DNA from: Streptomyces ambofaciens ATCC 23877
GTDB lineage: Bacteria > Actinomycetota > Actinomycetes > Streptomycetales > Streptomycetaceae
DNA length: 64,000 nucleotides
Assembly: GCF_001267885.1 (NCBI RefSeq)
Contig: NZ_CP012382.1
Span: 744,001 to 808,000, forward strand
Reading direction: 5' to 3'
How positions within the stretch are numbered: position 1 is the stretch's first letter; the number at the start of each line of letters is the position of its first letter. The notes under the pieces were generated by a model, which was given only the letters and a program-made list of their open reading frames with translations, had not been told where the DNA came from and did not search any database. Made by a program: the position numbers and the translations under genes. Below are positions 9,327-17,685 of the stretch, one piece after another.

Positions 9327-9423
9327 CCTCCCGGCCCCCGCGGCCGCCCGCCACGGCCACCCCGGCCGGCCCCGCCGTTCCGGCTCCGCTCACTCACACC
9401 CGTCCCCCGGGGGGAGAGTCACC

Positions 9424-10677
9424 ATGACTTCCGCCACCACGTCCGGCGCGTCCGCGCAGACCGGCCGCGCCGGCAGCAGCACGTGGACGGTGATCCTCTG
9501 CTGGATCACCGTCCTGCTGGAGGGCTACGACCTCGTCGTCCTCGGCGCCATCATCCCCACCCTGCTCAAGACCCACCACCTCGGCATGACCGCGGGCGAC
9601 GCGACCACCATCGCGACGCTCTCGCTCGTGGGCGTGGCCATCGGCGCCGTCTGCGTCGGTCCGCTCGCCGACCGGCTGGGACGCCGCCGCCTGCTCATCG
9701 GCTCGGTGGTGCTGTTCTCGCTCTTCACCATCGTGGTGCCGCTGGCGAACTCCGTGACGATGTTCGCCGCGCTCCGCCTCGTCGCCGGGCTCGGCCTGGG
9801 CGCGTGCATGCCCGTCTCGCTCACGATGATGGCCGAGAACATGCCCGCCGACCGCCGGGCGCGGGCGAGCACCCTCACCATGACCGGCTACCACACCGGC
9901 GCGGTGATCACCTCGCTGCTGGCCCTGCAGGTGACCGACGACTGGGAGATCCTCTTCTACCTGCTCGGTGTGGTCGGCCTCGTCGTCGCCGTCGTCCAGT
10001 GGTTCAAGCTGCCGGAGTCGGAGGCCTTCGTCCGGGCCCGGCGGGACGGGGCCCGGCGGGTGCCGTTCACGGAACTGCTCAAGCCGGCGTACCTGCGCGC
10101 GGGCATCGGCGTCTGGGTCGCCTCGTTCATGGGCCTGCTGCTGGTCTACGGCCTGAACACCTGGCTGCCGAAGCTGATGAACGACGCCGGCTACCCGGTG
10201 CCCACCGCCGTCACTCAGCTCCTCGTGCTCAACGTCGGCGGTGTGGTGGGCCTGGTCCTCGGCGGGTACGTCGCCGACCGCAAGGGCATCAAGGGCACCA
10301 CGATGGGCTGGTTCGCGGTCTCGGTGGTCATGCTGGCGTGCCTGAGCGTCAGGATGGAGAGCGACCTGATGCTGAACGCCGTCGTCTTCCTCACCGGCGT
10401 GTTCGTCTTCTCGGCCCAGGTGCTCGTCTACGCCTACGTGACCAACTTCTACCCGGCCTCGGTGCGCGGCACCGCGCTCGGGTCGGCGTCCGGGATCGGC
10501 CGGATCGGCTCGATCGTCGGCCCGTCCATCACGGGTGCCCTGGTCTCCTCGGGGATCGGTCACCCGTGGGGCTTCTACTTCTTCGCGGCGGTGGCGGTCT
10601 TCGGGTTCCTGGCCGTACTGACACTGCCGCGCACCTCGGCCGCTGCCCGGGCGGAGGCCGCCGAGCCCGCGGTCTGA
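9424..10677 (+). CDS. MFS aromatic acid:H+ symporter (AAHS-type)
   Basis: 417 residues with twelve hydrophobic segments. The loop 2-3 signature of the family is seen as GPLADRLGRRRLL, preceded by the TM1 sequence WITVLLEGYDLVVLG whose acidic and aromatic residues are typical of the PcaK/BenK group. GGGGAGAG stands before the ATG. It is the last gene of the decarboxylase operon and probably imports the pathway substrate (benzoylformate, mandelate or a hydroxybenzoate). A strong bidirectional hairpin follows it. Confidence 0.87.
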   Translation: MTSATTSGASAQTGRAGSSTWTVILCWITVLLEGYDLVVLGAIIPTLLKTHHLGMTAGDATTIATLSLVGVAIGAVCVGPLADRLGRRRLLIGSVVLFSLFTIVVPLANSVTMFAALRLVAGLGLGACMPVSLTMMAENMPADRRARASTLTMTGYHTGAVITSLLALQVTDDWEILFYLLGVVGLVVAVVQWFKLPESEAFVRARRDGARRVPFTELLKPAYLRAGIGVWVASFMGLLLVYGLNTWLPKLMNDAGYPVPTAVTQLLVLNVGGVVGLVLGGYVADRKGIKGTTMGWFAVSVVMLACLSVRMESDLMLNAVVFLTGVFVFSAQVLVYAYVTNFYPASVRGTALGSASGIGRIGSIVGPSITGALVSSGIGHPWGFYFFAAVAVFGFLAVLTLPRTSAAARAEAAEPAV

Positions 10678-10705
10678 CGCCTTCGGGCACGCACGACGGG
10701 CACGC

Positions 10706-10748
10706 ACGACGGGAGCAGCGGGGTCACTCCACCCGCTGCTCCCGTCGT
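10706..10748. terminator. Bidirectional terminator hairpin
   Basis: Perfect 17-bp inverted repeat (ACGACGGGAGCAGCGGG and its complement) with a 9-base loop, placed between two convergent genes. No T run follows, which is usual for Streptomyces terminators. Confidence 0.8.
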
Positions 10749-10796
10749 ACTTCTCGCGGTACTTCCGGCGGCGCCTGCCGCGGTGAGGCGTGGTGC

Positions 10797-11540
10797 TCAG
10801 TCGCTGTCCACGTTCTCGCTCAGCACCTTGCCGTTCGTCGCGTCGACGGCCACGGTCGCCTTGTCCCAGTTGTCGGTCGACACGACGTCGACGGACCACA
10901 TGACCTTCTGGCCGTCACCCTCGTCGAGCTCGACGTGGGTCACGGTGCCCTTGGCGTTGTCGGTGGCGACCTTCACGGCCTGCTGGGGCGTCTGCGTCGC
11001 CTTCTTCAGCCAGTCGGCGACCTGCTGCTTGTCGTCCGCGTCCTGGTCCTCGGTCTGGGTGCGGAAGATCTTGCCGGAGACGGCGTCGATGTCCATCCGG
11101 GTCACGGTGCCGTCGGGGGCGGCGACCTTGGCCTCCCACTCCGGGGCGCCCTGACTGGGGGCCGGGTTGGGCATGCTCGGGCTGGGCGAGCCGGTCGACG
11201 CGGTGGCCTCGGCGGTGGTGCGCTTCAGTTCGAGGTCGACGAGCTTGCCCTCGGGGACCTCCTTGACGGCGGTGTCGGCCGCCTTGTCCCAGGTGACCTT
11301 CGCCAACGGGACCAGGGCCTTGCGCTCGGCCTGGTCCTCGGTCAGGGATGCGGAAGGAGAGGGGGAGGCGGTGTTGGTGGCGGACGCGGTGTTGGTGGCA
11401 GGGGTGGTCTGAGCCGCCTCGGCGACACTGGAGCGTGTCGTGTCGGCGTTCGTGCAGCCGGTCATCAGCAGCACGGAACTGCCCAGGGCGCAGATGACGG
11501 CCATCGAACGAAGAGGCGGGAGACGTCGCACAGAGCTCAT
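10797..11540 (-). CDS. PepSY-domain lipoprotein
   Basis: 247 residues. A lipoprotein signal peptide ends in the lipobox LLMTGC (Cys29), followed by a Ser/Thr/Ala linker and two PepSY-like repeats, about residues 75-155 and 165-245, each with the pattern W-D-K-A... ending in (D)A-x-(S/N)-G-K-(I/V)-x (VDATNGKVL, IDAVSGKIF). PepSY domains are thought to inhibit or sense extracytoplasmic peptidases. GGAGAGG precedes the ATG. The adjacent, same-strand snpR and the nearby secreted protease snpA make a link to protease control tempting, but that is inference. Confidence 0.82.
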   Translation of the reverse strand: MSSVRRLPPLRSMAVICALGSSVLLMTGCTNADTTRSSVAEAAQTTPATNTASATNTASPSPSASLTEDQAERKALVPLAKVTWDKAADTAVKEVPEGKLVDLELKRTTAEATASTGSPSPSMPNPAPSQGAPEWEAKVAAPDGTVTRMDIDAVSGKIFRTQTEDQDADDKQQVADWLKKATQTPQQAVKVATDNAKGTVTHVELDEGDGQKVMWSVDVVSTDNWDKATVAVDATNGKVLSENVDSD

Positions 11541-11613
11541 GCACCTCTCCGTAACCGTATGACCGTCTTGTCATACCGGTTCGGGCGGGAAACCACCGCA
11601 ATGGCCGATCCGC

Positions 11614-12603
11614 TCAGCGGACCGGGGCACACACCGCCCGGTCCTCCTCCGGGACGGCCCCGGGGCGGCACGGGACGGCGGTGCGGGCGCCCGTGTGCTC
11701 CAGCCACTCCCGGTACGCGGTGGACTGGCGGGCCACCTCCCAGTACGCCTCCTCCAGCGCCGGGTAGACGGCGTCCACCTCGGTCCGGGTGCGTGCGGCC
11801 AGCAGCAGGCGCACTCCGAGGGGGTCGCCGTACAGGCGTCGTACCGCCATGTCGGGGCGGGACTGGGAGCTGGGCTGGCAGACGGTCACGACCTCGCCGG
11901 TGGCGACGAGTGACGCGGCGGTGTGGTAATCCCCGTGCAGGACGCGCGGGTCGAGGCCGACGGCGCGCAGCATGCGGTGCACCCCGTCCCACTCGCCGTC
12001 GACGGTGAGGTCGACCATCCACCGGTCCTCCGCCAGGTCGGCGAGGCGGACGACGGACCGGGCGGCCGCGGGGTGGTCGGCGGGCAGCATGACGAACTGC
12101 GGTTCGCGCTCGACGAGCACCCGCAGCCGCAGCCCCTCGGGGACGTGCAGCGGGCAGCCCTCGACCTCGTGCACGAAGGCGACGTCGAGCTGACCGTCCG
12201 CGACCCTGCGCAGCAGGGCGTTGGCGGAGACGTCCATCTGGAGGGAGGGCTCCAGGCCGGGCCGTCTGAGCCGGCGCAGCCAGCCGGCCAGGGCGCGGCT
12301 CGCCGTGGAGCCGACGCGCAGCCGGCTGTCGCCGCCGGTCGCGGCGGCGCGGGCCTCGCGGACGAGGGTGCTCATGTCGGCGAGGAGCGGGCGGGCTCGG
12401 CCGAGGACCGTCCGGCCGAGCGGGGTGGGACGGCAGCCGGTGCGTTCCCGGACGAACAGGGGCCCTCCCAGGGCCTGTTCGATGCGGCTCAACTGCGTGC
12501 TCAAGGTGGGCTGCGCGACGCCGAGTCGGCGTGCCGCCCGATGCAGGCTGCCGGCGTCGGCGATGGCGCACAGTGCGCGTAGGTGCCTCACCTCGAGCTC
12601 CAT
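11614..12603 (-). CDS. snpR: LysR-type activator of the snapalysin gene
   Basis: 329 residues. The HTH is IADAGSLHRAARRLGVAQPTL and the protein begins MELEVRHLRALCAI. No Shine-Dalgarno sequence stands before the ATG at 12603 (CCTCC precedes it), and a TACTCT -10-like box 6-11 bases upstream suggests a near-leaderless message. It is divergent from a snapalysin gene, the known mprR/mprA (snpR/snpA) arrangement in S. coelicolor and S. lividans, where the LysR protein activates the protease. The name rests on that context and the family. Confidence 0.85.
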   Translation of the reverse strand: MELEVRHLRALCAIADAGSLHRAARRLGVAQPTLSTQLSRIEQALGGPLFVRERTGCRPTPLGRTVLGRARPLLADMSTLVREARAAATGGDSRLRVGSTASRALAGWLRRLRRPGLEPSLQMDVSANALLRRVADGQLDVAFVHEVEGCPLHVPEGLRLRVLVEREPQFVMLPADHPAAARSVVRLADLAEDRWMVDLTVDGEWDGVHRMLRAVGLDPRVLHGDYHTAASLVATGEVVTVCQPSSQSRPDMAVRRLYGDPLGVRLLLAARTRTEVDAVYPALEEAYWEVARQSTAYREWLEHTGARTAVPCRPGAVPEEDRAVCAPVR

Positions 12604-12623
12604 GGAGGGAGAGTAGGGCGGAA

Positions 12624-12651
12624 CGTTTGGTTGCGCCAGGTGAACAAAACG
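12624..12651. promoter_or_regulatory. Imperfect inverted repeat in snpR promoter
   Basis: CGTTTGGTT and AACAAAACG (8 of 9 pairs) separated by 10 bases, ending 20 bases upstream of the snpR ATG. Candidate autoregulatory site. Confidence 0.4.
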
Positions 12652-12754
12652 CGGCGGACCAGGGCGAGTTCTGCACAGCGGGAGAAGCTGTCCGCACCGG
12701 TGTCCGCCCGGTGACGGACCCGGGCCGCGACGCTTTGGTGGTGCCACCGGTGGT

Positions 12755-12771
12755 GATAGCCCGGCCCTATC
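12755..12771. promoter_or_regulatory. LysR T-N11-A box upstream of snpA
   Basis: GATAG-CCCGGCC-CTATC is a perfect inverted repeat with the LysR ATAG/CTAT and T-N11-A geometry, 87 bases before the snpA start codon. It is the likely activator site for SnpR. Confidence 0.6.
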
Positions 12772-12858
12772 CCCTGTTGCCATCATCACAGCGGCTCAGG
12801 TGCGTCCCACACTCACCGATGACGACTTCTCCCCACTCCCCCACACAAGGAGTCATCG

Positions 12859-13542
12859 ATGCGCATCAGTCTGCCCCTGCTGTCCACCGCGGTCGGTCTC
12901 GGCCTCACGGCTGCCGTGCTCGGCGCCGGTCCGGCCGCCACCGCCGCCGCCCCCCAGGCGCCGGCCCGGGCCGCGCAGGTCGGCTACCAGCCCGCGGCCG
13001 GTTCGGGCGAAGACGCCGCCGCCAACCGGGCGTTCTTCGAGGCGGTCATCAAGTCCGTCGCCGAGAAGCGCGCCGCCGCCCCGTCCTCGGCGGCCGCCGT
13101 CACCGTCTACTACAGCGCCACCAACGCGCCCAGCTTCCGCTCGCAGATATCCCGCTCCACCCAGATCTGGAACAGCTCGGTGTCCAACGTACGGCTGGCG
13201 GAGAGAAGCTCGGGCGCGGACTTCGCCTACTACGAGGGCAACGACTCGCGTGGGTCGTACGCCTCCACGGACGGACACGGCAACGGCTACATCTTCCTCG
13301 ACTACCGGCAGAACCAGCAGTACGACTCGACCCGCGTGACCGCCCACGAGACCGGGCACGTGCTCGGCCTCCCCGACCACTACTCCGGCCCGTGCAGCGA
13401 ACTGATGTCGGGCGGCGGCCCCGGCCCGTCCTGCACCAACGCCTACCCGAACGCCACCGAACGCAGCCGGGTGAACCAGCTGTGGGTGAACGGCTTCAAG
13501 GCCGCCCTCGACAAGGCACTGCAGAAGACGTCGCAGCGCTGA
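12859..13542 (+). CDS. snpA: Snapalysin, secreted small neutral metalloprotease (M7)
   Basis: 227-residue preproprotein. A Sec signal peptide ([20 protein letters not shown], cleavage near residue 30) precedes a propeptide of about 50 residues and a mature domain beginning near [15 protein letters not shown]. The metal-binding motif is [11 protein letters not shown]: His163, Glu164, His167 and Asp173, the HExxHxxGxxD form special to snapalysins. Two Cys in the C-terminal half (GPCSE, PSCTN) fit the known disulphide. AAGGAG lies seven bases before the ATG. It degrades extracellular protein and is presumably activated by the divergent LysR regulator. Confidence 0.94.
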   Translation: MRISLPLLSTAVGLGLTAAVLGAGPAATAAAPQAPARAAQVGYQPAAGSGEDAAANRAFFEAVIKSVAEKRAAAPSSAAAVTVYYSATNAPSFRSQISRSTQIWNSSVSNVRLAERSSGADFAYYEGNDSRGSYASTDGHGNGYIFLDYRQNQQYDSTRVTAHETGHVLGLPDHYSGPCSELMSGGGPGPSCTNAYPNATERSRVNQLWVNGFKAALDKALQKTSQR

Positions 13543-13633
13543 GCGTCCGAGGGAGAGGCGCGGGGGTGGCCCGGCCGGGCGCCCCCGCGCACCCCTGTCT
13601 CCCGCACCGCATGCGCAACCTCCCCGGGGGTAG

Positions 13634-13649
13634 GCGGAGTTCACTCCGC
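13634..13649. promoter_or_regulatory. Short palindrome upstream of membrane protein gene
   Basis: GCGGAGT-TC-ACTCCGC, perfect 7-bp arms with a two-base centre, 24 bases before the start codon at 13673. It could be an operator or a small hairpin in the leader. Confidence 0.35.
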
Positions 13650-13672
13650 ACCGACTTCCGAAGGAGCCTGAT

Positions 13673-13933
13673 GTGAACGAGGGGAAGGCGCCCGTCGACG
13701 ACGGGCTCGGCACTCTGGAACCGGGCACCCGGCAGCGCGGACAGTTGCGCAGCCGCGCCGCCGACATCACGTGGACGGCGCTGTGCGTGGTGCTCGCGCT
13801 GTGGGCGGTGTGGAGCGCCGTCGGCGTCGTCCGGGACGGGACGGCCTGGGCGTACTCCGCCGTGGCCTGGGTGTTGCTCGCCGCCGCACTGGCACTGCGG
13901 GCACTCGCGGTGCGTCGCAGGACGTCGCTGTAG
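13673..13933 (+). CDS. Small two-helix membrane protein
   Basis: 86 residues. A polar N-terminus of 30 residues is followed by two hydrophobic segments (TWTALCVVLALWAVWSAVG and AWAYSAVAWVLLAAALALRA) and a short basic tail, so it is an integral membrane protein with both ends probably cytoplasmic. GTG at 13673 has AAGGAG six bases upstream; an ATG two bases earlier is out of frame. No family recognised. It is convergent with cbiZ, with nine bases between the stops. Confidence 0.65.
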   Translation: MNEGKAPVDDGLGTLEPGTRQRGQLRSRAADITWTALCVVLALWAVWSAVGVVRDGTAWAYSAVAWVLLAAALALRALAVRRRTSL

Positions 13934-13942
13934 GGCCCTCGG

Positions 13943-14686
13943 TCACCGGGCGGTGGGCAGCGCCGCGAGCACGGCCCGGTGGACGGCCCTGGCCAGCCGT
14001 GCGCCCCACTCCGAGCGCGGTCCGGCGAAGGCGTAAACCTCGGCGTCCGCCCGTGGGGCGCGGGCGGCGACGCACACGGCGTCCGTCGGGGTGCCGGAAC
14101 AGTCGAAGCCCGCTTCGAGCAGCGCCTGGACCTTGGCCTCGGTCGCCGTCATCACGGCGTTGACCAGGGCCGCGTCGCTCAGCGCCACGGGCAGGGCGGT
14201 GACGATGTTGATCGTTCCCGGAGCGGCGGTCCCGGTGGCCCCCTCGGCGAGCGAGGCCGCCCAGCCGCGCACCGTGACGCCCGCAGTCACCACGGCCTCC
14301 GCGCCGCCGTCCCGCGCGCTGCCGGAGGCGGACACGTCGGCGGCCGTCATCAGGCCCACGCCCGGCCCCCGGGCGCCGGCGGCGCGAGCCAGGGCCGCGA
14401 GGTGCCGTGCGGGGTCGGTGCGCTGGTAGCCGTGCGCGACCTGGGCGTTGAGCACCCATGCGCGTTCGCCGATCCCGCCGCCCAGCACGGCGCTGCTGGC
14501 CGTCCGCCAGCCCGGGCCCGGGCACCACAACAGGGCGTGCAGCCGTTCACCGTCCTCCTGGCGTGTCAGGCGCCGAGGGGTCAGCAGCGGGGGCCCGGTA
14601 CGGGGCGGTGGCAGGAGGGCGGGCACCGGTGGGAGCTCCTCGGGGCGGTCAGGGACGGACCGGATGATCGTACTCAGGGCCGGCAC
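13943..14686 (-). CDS. cbiZ: Adenosylcobinamide amidohydrolase
   Basis: 247 residues. CbiZ removes the aminopropanol group from adenosylcobinamide to give adenosylcobyric acid, allowing salvage of cobinamides. Conserved blocks are GWRTASSAVLGGGIGERAWV, GPGVGLMTAADV, PGTINIVTALPVALSDAALV and ATEAKVQALLEAGFDCSGT, which match the family throughout. The GTG at 14686 follows GGAG by five bases. It stands alone here, without other cobalamin genes or a visible B12 riboswitch. Confidence 0.87.
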   Translation of the reverse strand: MPALSTIIRSVPDRPEELPPVPALLPPPRTGPPLLTPRRLTRQEDGERLHALLWCPGPGWRTASSAVLGGGIGERAWVLNAQVAHGYQRTDPARHLAALARAAGARGPGVGLMTAADVSASGSARDGGAEAVVTAGVTVRGWAASLAEGATGTAAPGTINIVTALPVALSDAALVNAVMTATEAKVQALLEAGFDCSGTPTDAVCVAARAPRADAEVYAFAGPRSEWGARLARAVHRAVLAALPTAR

Positions 14687-14782
14687 TCCCGCTCCGGCGC
14701 CGGGACGGGCGTATTGCGGACCCGGTCGCGGGCACCTTCACTGGACACAACTTCGCCATCAGGCGTCGGATCGGAGGCCGCG

Positions 14783-15133
14783 ATGTTGTCCCACACCCTG
14801 GAGCAGGGGGTCCTGGTCATCACGGTGGACCAGGACCCGGGAATCGACGGGCGGGCCACGCTGACCACGCACATCACCCACTTGGTCGACGCCCACAAGC
14901 CGGCCCCCGTCGTCATCGTCCTCACCGACCGGGCGGCCGGTCCCGCCGCGGTCAGTGCCGTGCTCCGGGCCCATCAGTGGTGCGGTCGCCCGGGTGTCCT
15001 GATGAGCGTCGTCACCCACAGCGCGCCCGTCCGGCGGCTGCTGGAGAACAACGCCGACACCTCCGGCCCGCGGCTGGTCGTCCATGCCCGGGTCGACACC
15101 GCCATCAGCACCGCCTTCACCGCGGCGGCCTAG
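14783..15133 (+). CDS. STAS-like / small alpha-beta regulatory protein
   Basis: 116 residues with alternating strands and helices (EQGVLVITVDQ, PVVIVLTDRAAGPAAVSAVL, RPGVLMSVVTHSAPVRRLL, LVVHARVDTAISTAF), the pattern of a STAS or anti-anti-sigma fold, although the usual phosphoacceptor loop is not evident. GGAGG precedes the ATG by five bases. Role probably regulatory; this is inference from fold only. It converges with hmp. Confidence 0.6.
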   Translation: MLSHTLEQGVLVITVDQDPGIDGRATLTTHITHLVDAHKPAPVVIVLTDRAAGPAAVSAVLRAHQWCGRPGVLMSVVTHSAPVRRLLENNADTSGPRLVVHARVDTAISTAFTAAA

Positions 15134-15163
15134 GCCCAGAGGGAGAGGGGCGTCCGCCGCCCG

Positions 15164-16360
15164 TCAGGGCCGTCCGAGCCAGAGGTCGGGACCGAACACC
15201 TCGTAGTGGACGGCCCGCGCCGGCACACCCCGGCGCAGCAGGTCGCCACGGACGGCGCGCATGAAGGGCACCGGGCCGCACAGGTAGGCCGTGAGGCCCG
15301 GGGGCAGATCGACGCCGGCGAGGTCGGCGCGGCCGGCCGACGCGTGCGGTGCCTGGTCGCCGGGCTCCTCGTACCAGAGGTGGAGCCGGGCACCGGGCAG
15401 CGCGCGTATCAGGTCCAGCTGCTCCTGGCGGTGGGCGTGGTCGGCGGGGGTGCGGTCGGCGTGGACGACGGTGACCGGGCGGGTGGCGCCGGACGCGGCC
15501 AGGTGGTCCAGCACGGACAGCACGGGGGTGATGCCGATGCCGGCCGAGGCCAGCAGCAGGGGGCCGTCGCCGTCCACCGGCGCGAGGTCGCCGAACGGTG
15601 CGGACACGGTGAGGACGTCGCCCTCGCGCGCGTGGGCGTGGAGCCAGGACGAGACCTCGCCCTCCGGTCCCGCGCCGCCCCGGACGCGCTTGACGGTGAT
15701 GCGCCGGTCGGACCGGCCGGGGCCGGCGGACAGGCTGTACTGCCGGATCTGCCGGGAGCCGTCGGGCAGTTCGGACCGTACGCTGACGTACTGGCCCGGG
15801 CGGAACGGCGGCGTGGGGTGGCCGTCGACGGGCCGGAGTGCGAGGGAGACCGCGTCGGGGGTCTGCTCGCGCCGTTCGACGATCTCCATGCGGCGCCAGA
15901 CCTCTCCCTCGGCGACCCCCGCCTCCTGGTAGAGGCGGGTTTCGAGGGCCATGAGCGCGTGGGCCATCAGCCAGTAGACCTCGTCCCAGGCCGCCGCGAC
16001 CTCGGGGGTGACGGCGTCGCCGAGCACCTCCGCGATGGCGGCGAACAGATGACGGTGGACGATCTTGTACTGCTCGGCCGTGATGCCGAGGGAGGCGTGC
16101 TTGTGCGCGATCCTGGAGAGCATCGCGTCCGGACGGACGTCGGGGTGGTCCAGCAGCATGCCGGCGAACCCGGCGATGGAACCGGCCAGCGCCCGCTGCT
16201 GCTCCCCGCCGGCCTGGTTGCCGCGGTTGAAGAGGTCCCGCAGCAGCTCGGGGTGGGCGTCAAACAGCTTCCGGTAGAAGAGCGTGGTGATGTCGCCGAG
16301 GGCGCCACCCACCGCCGGGAGGGTGGCCCGGACCACGGGGACCGACTGTTCGGAGAGCAC
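15164..16360 (-). CDS. hmp: Flavohaemoglobin, nitric oxide dioxygenase
   Basis: 398 residues, oxidising NO to nitrate with O2 and NAD(P)H. The globin domain (1-140) has Tyr29 at B10 and the proximal His88 in IAHKHASLGI; the ferredoxin reductase-like part has the FAD motif RQIRQYSLS and the NAD motif LLASAGIGITPVLS. The GTG at 16360 is preceded by AAGGAG. An NsrR-type box overlaps the promoter and nsrR itself is the next gene upstream on the same strand, so expression is expected to be derepressed by NO. Confidence 0.93.
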   Translation of the reverse strand: MLSEQSVPVVRATLPAVGGALGDITTLFYRKLFDAHPELLRDLFNRGNQAGGEQQRALAGSIAGFAGMLLDHPDVRPDAMLSRIAHKHASLGITAEQYKIVHRHLFAAIAEVLGDAVTPEVAAAWDEVYWLMAHALMALETRLYQEAGVAEGEVWRRMEIVERREQTPDAVSLALRPVDGHPTPPFRPGQYVSVRSELPDGSRQIRQYSLSAGPGRSDRRITVKRVRGGAGPEGEVSSWLHAHAREGDVLTVSAPFGDLAPVDGDGPLLLASAGIGITPVLSVLDHLAASGATRPVTVVHADRTPADHAHRQEQLDLIRALPGARLHLWYEEPGDQAPHASAGRADLAGVDLPPGLTAYLCGPVPFMRAVRGDLLRRGVPARAVHYEVFGPDLWLGRP

Positions 16361-16371
16361 GGTGACTCCTT

Positions 16372-16394
16372 AATTGGTAACTGAAATTCGTGTT
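16372..16394. promoter_or_regulatory. NsrR binding site of hmp
   Basis: On the minus strand, AACACGAATTTCAG followed by TTACCAATT. From memory it closely resembles the published S. coelicolor hmpA NsrR sites. It ends 11 bases upstream of the hmp start codon, directly before the ribosome-binding site. Confidence 0.75.
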
Positions 16395-16461
16395 TTGACG
16401 CCGACTCGCCCCCCGTCCGCGACGGTCACACACCCCGCCCTCCGGTCACACCGAGGAGCGG

Positions 16462-16908
16462 TCACACCGAGGGGCGGTCCGTCAGGCCGATGAGGACCGG
16501 ACCGGTCGGCGAGGCCACCAGGTCGGTCACGGTCAGCGGGTCGAGCGCGGCGTAGAACGCCTCCTGCGCTTCCCGCAGCGCGCCCCGCAGGCGGCAGGCC
16601 CCGCGCAAGGGGCACGGCGAGTCGCCCTCGCAGGCGACCACCTCACCGTCGCCCTCCAGCTCGCGCACCAGTCGGCCCACCGAGGCGCGCCGCCCCGGGT
16701 CGGTCAGCGTGAGCCCGCCGCCGCGCCCGCGCCGCGCCTCGACCACGCCGAGGTGCCGCAGCCGCGTGATGGCCTTCGCCGCATGCGTGTACGGCACGCC
16801 GACCGCCTCGGCCACCTCGCGGGTGGTCAAGGGGTCGTCCCCGTCTCTCACGACCGCCAGGCGCATGACGGAGCGCAGCGCCAGGTCGGTGAACTTCGTC
16901 AGCCGCAC
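16462..16908 (-). CDS. nsrR: NO-sensing Rrf2-family repressor NsrR
   Basis: 148 residues from a GTG at 16908 (MRLTKFTDLALRSVMRLAVV), the same length as S. coelicolor NsrR. The winged HTH includes EVAEAVGVPYTHAAKAITRL. Cys93, Cys99 and Cys105 in the segment ACEGDSPCPLRGACRL are the iron-sulphur ligands, at exactly the known positions. NO modifies the [4Fe-4S] cluster and releases DNA. A related box lies in its own upstream region, fitting autoregulation; hmp is the other visible target. Confidence 0.92.
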   Translation of the reverse strand: MRLTKFTDLALRSVMRLAVVRDGDDPLTTREVAEAVGVPYTHAAKAITRLRHLGVVEARRGRGGGLTLTDPGRRASVGRLVRELEGDGEVVACEGDSPCPLRGACRLRGALREAQEAFYAALDPLTVTDLVASPTGPVLIGLTDRPSV

Positions 16909-16924
16909 AGCCCGGACGCTATCA

Positions 16925-16947
16925 AATACGCATGCTAGATTCGTCTT
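16925..16947. promoter_or_regulatory. NsrR-type site in the nsrR promoter
   Basis: On the minus strand the site reads AAGACGAATCTAGC then ATGCGTATT. It agrees with the hmp box at 14 of 23 positions, including ACGAAT in the left half and ATT at the right end. It lies 16 bases before the nsrR start. Confidence 0.55.
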
Positions 16948-17066
16948 TACCTCGCGCCCTCGGCCTGTGGAGCGCGTCACTCGACCGGCCGTGCCGGGGC
17001 CGGCCGCTCGACGGGGCGGCCGGACAGTCCGGTCGGGCATCTCGGACCTTGGGACGGTGGCATCCG

Positions 17067-17498
17067 ATGGCAGCGGCAGACCGCGACTCCCCCGCCCCGG
17101 CGGCGGACACCCCTCGCCCCCGGGTCCTCTGCGACCTCGCGGAGCTCCTGCCGCCCGGCGACGACCTGTCCGCCGGCGCCCTGTGGAGGCTCGCGGAGCC
17201 CGGACGACAGCTCGACGCCAACGTCGTCCGCATCCCCGCGGCGGGGCGGGTCGACACCCACACGGAGCCGGACCTCGACGTCCTGCTGCTCGTCCTCGAC
17301 GGCGAGGCCGCCCTCGTCGGTCCCGACGGCCGGCGGCCCCTGCGCGCGGGCGCCCTGACCTGGCTGCCCCACGGCTCGACGCGCGCGGTCCACGCCGGAC
17401 CGGACGGGGTGACGTACCTGACCGTGCACCGACGGCGTCCCGGCATGCGGATCCAGCCCCCGGAGGCCGCCGACCGGCTCCGGCCCGACGAAACCTGA
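17067..17498 (+). CDS. Small cupin-fold protein
   Basis: 143 residues. The cupin barrel is visible as RVDTHTEPDLDVLLLVLDGE, ALTWLPHGSTRAVHAG and TYLTVHRRRPGM, with His residues in the expected metal-site region. The ATG at 17067 begins MAAADRDSPAP; the Shine-Dalgarno sequence is weak. It is divergent from nsrR, and comparable cupin genes accompany nsrR/hmp in other Streptomyces as far as I recall, so a place in nitrosative stress is possible but not shown. Confidence 0.7.
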   Translation: MAAADRDSPAPAADTPRPRVLCDLAELLPPGDDLSAGALWRLAEPGRQLDANVVRIPAAGRVDTHTEPDLDVLLLVLDGEAALVGPDGRRPLRAGALTWLPHGSTRAVHAGPDGVTYLTVHRRRPGMRIQPPEAADRLRPDET

Positions 17499-17685
17499 GG
17501 CCGCGGCGGCCGGCCGACGCGGGCGGACACGGACGGCCGGCGCGGCGGTGACCAGGCGCGTGGCGGTGGCGTCGCGGCCGGACCTCTGCGCCTGGAGCGG
17601 GAAACGAGACACGGCGGCGTCAGGATCCGTCACTGTTGCGTCGGCCTTGTGTGGGCACCCCGTGAGGGACGAGAGAGGTGGCGAC

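Noticed and set aside
14041..14686. Cobalamin riboswitch sought near cbiZ
   Set aside because: No B12-box-like conserved core was seen in the short upstream region; the neighbouring gene is divergent and close.
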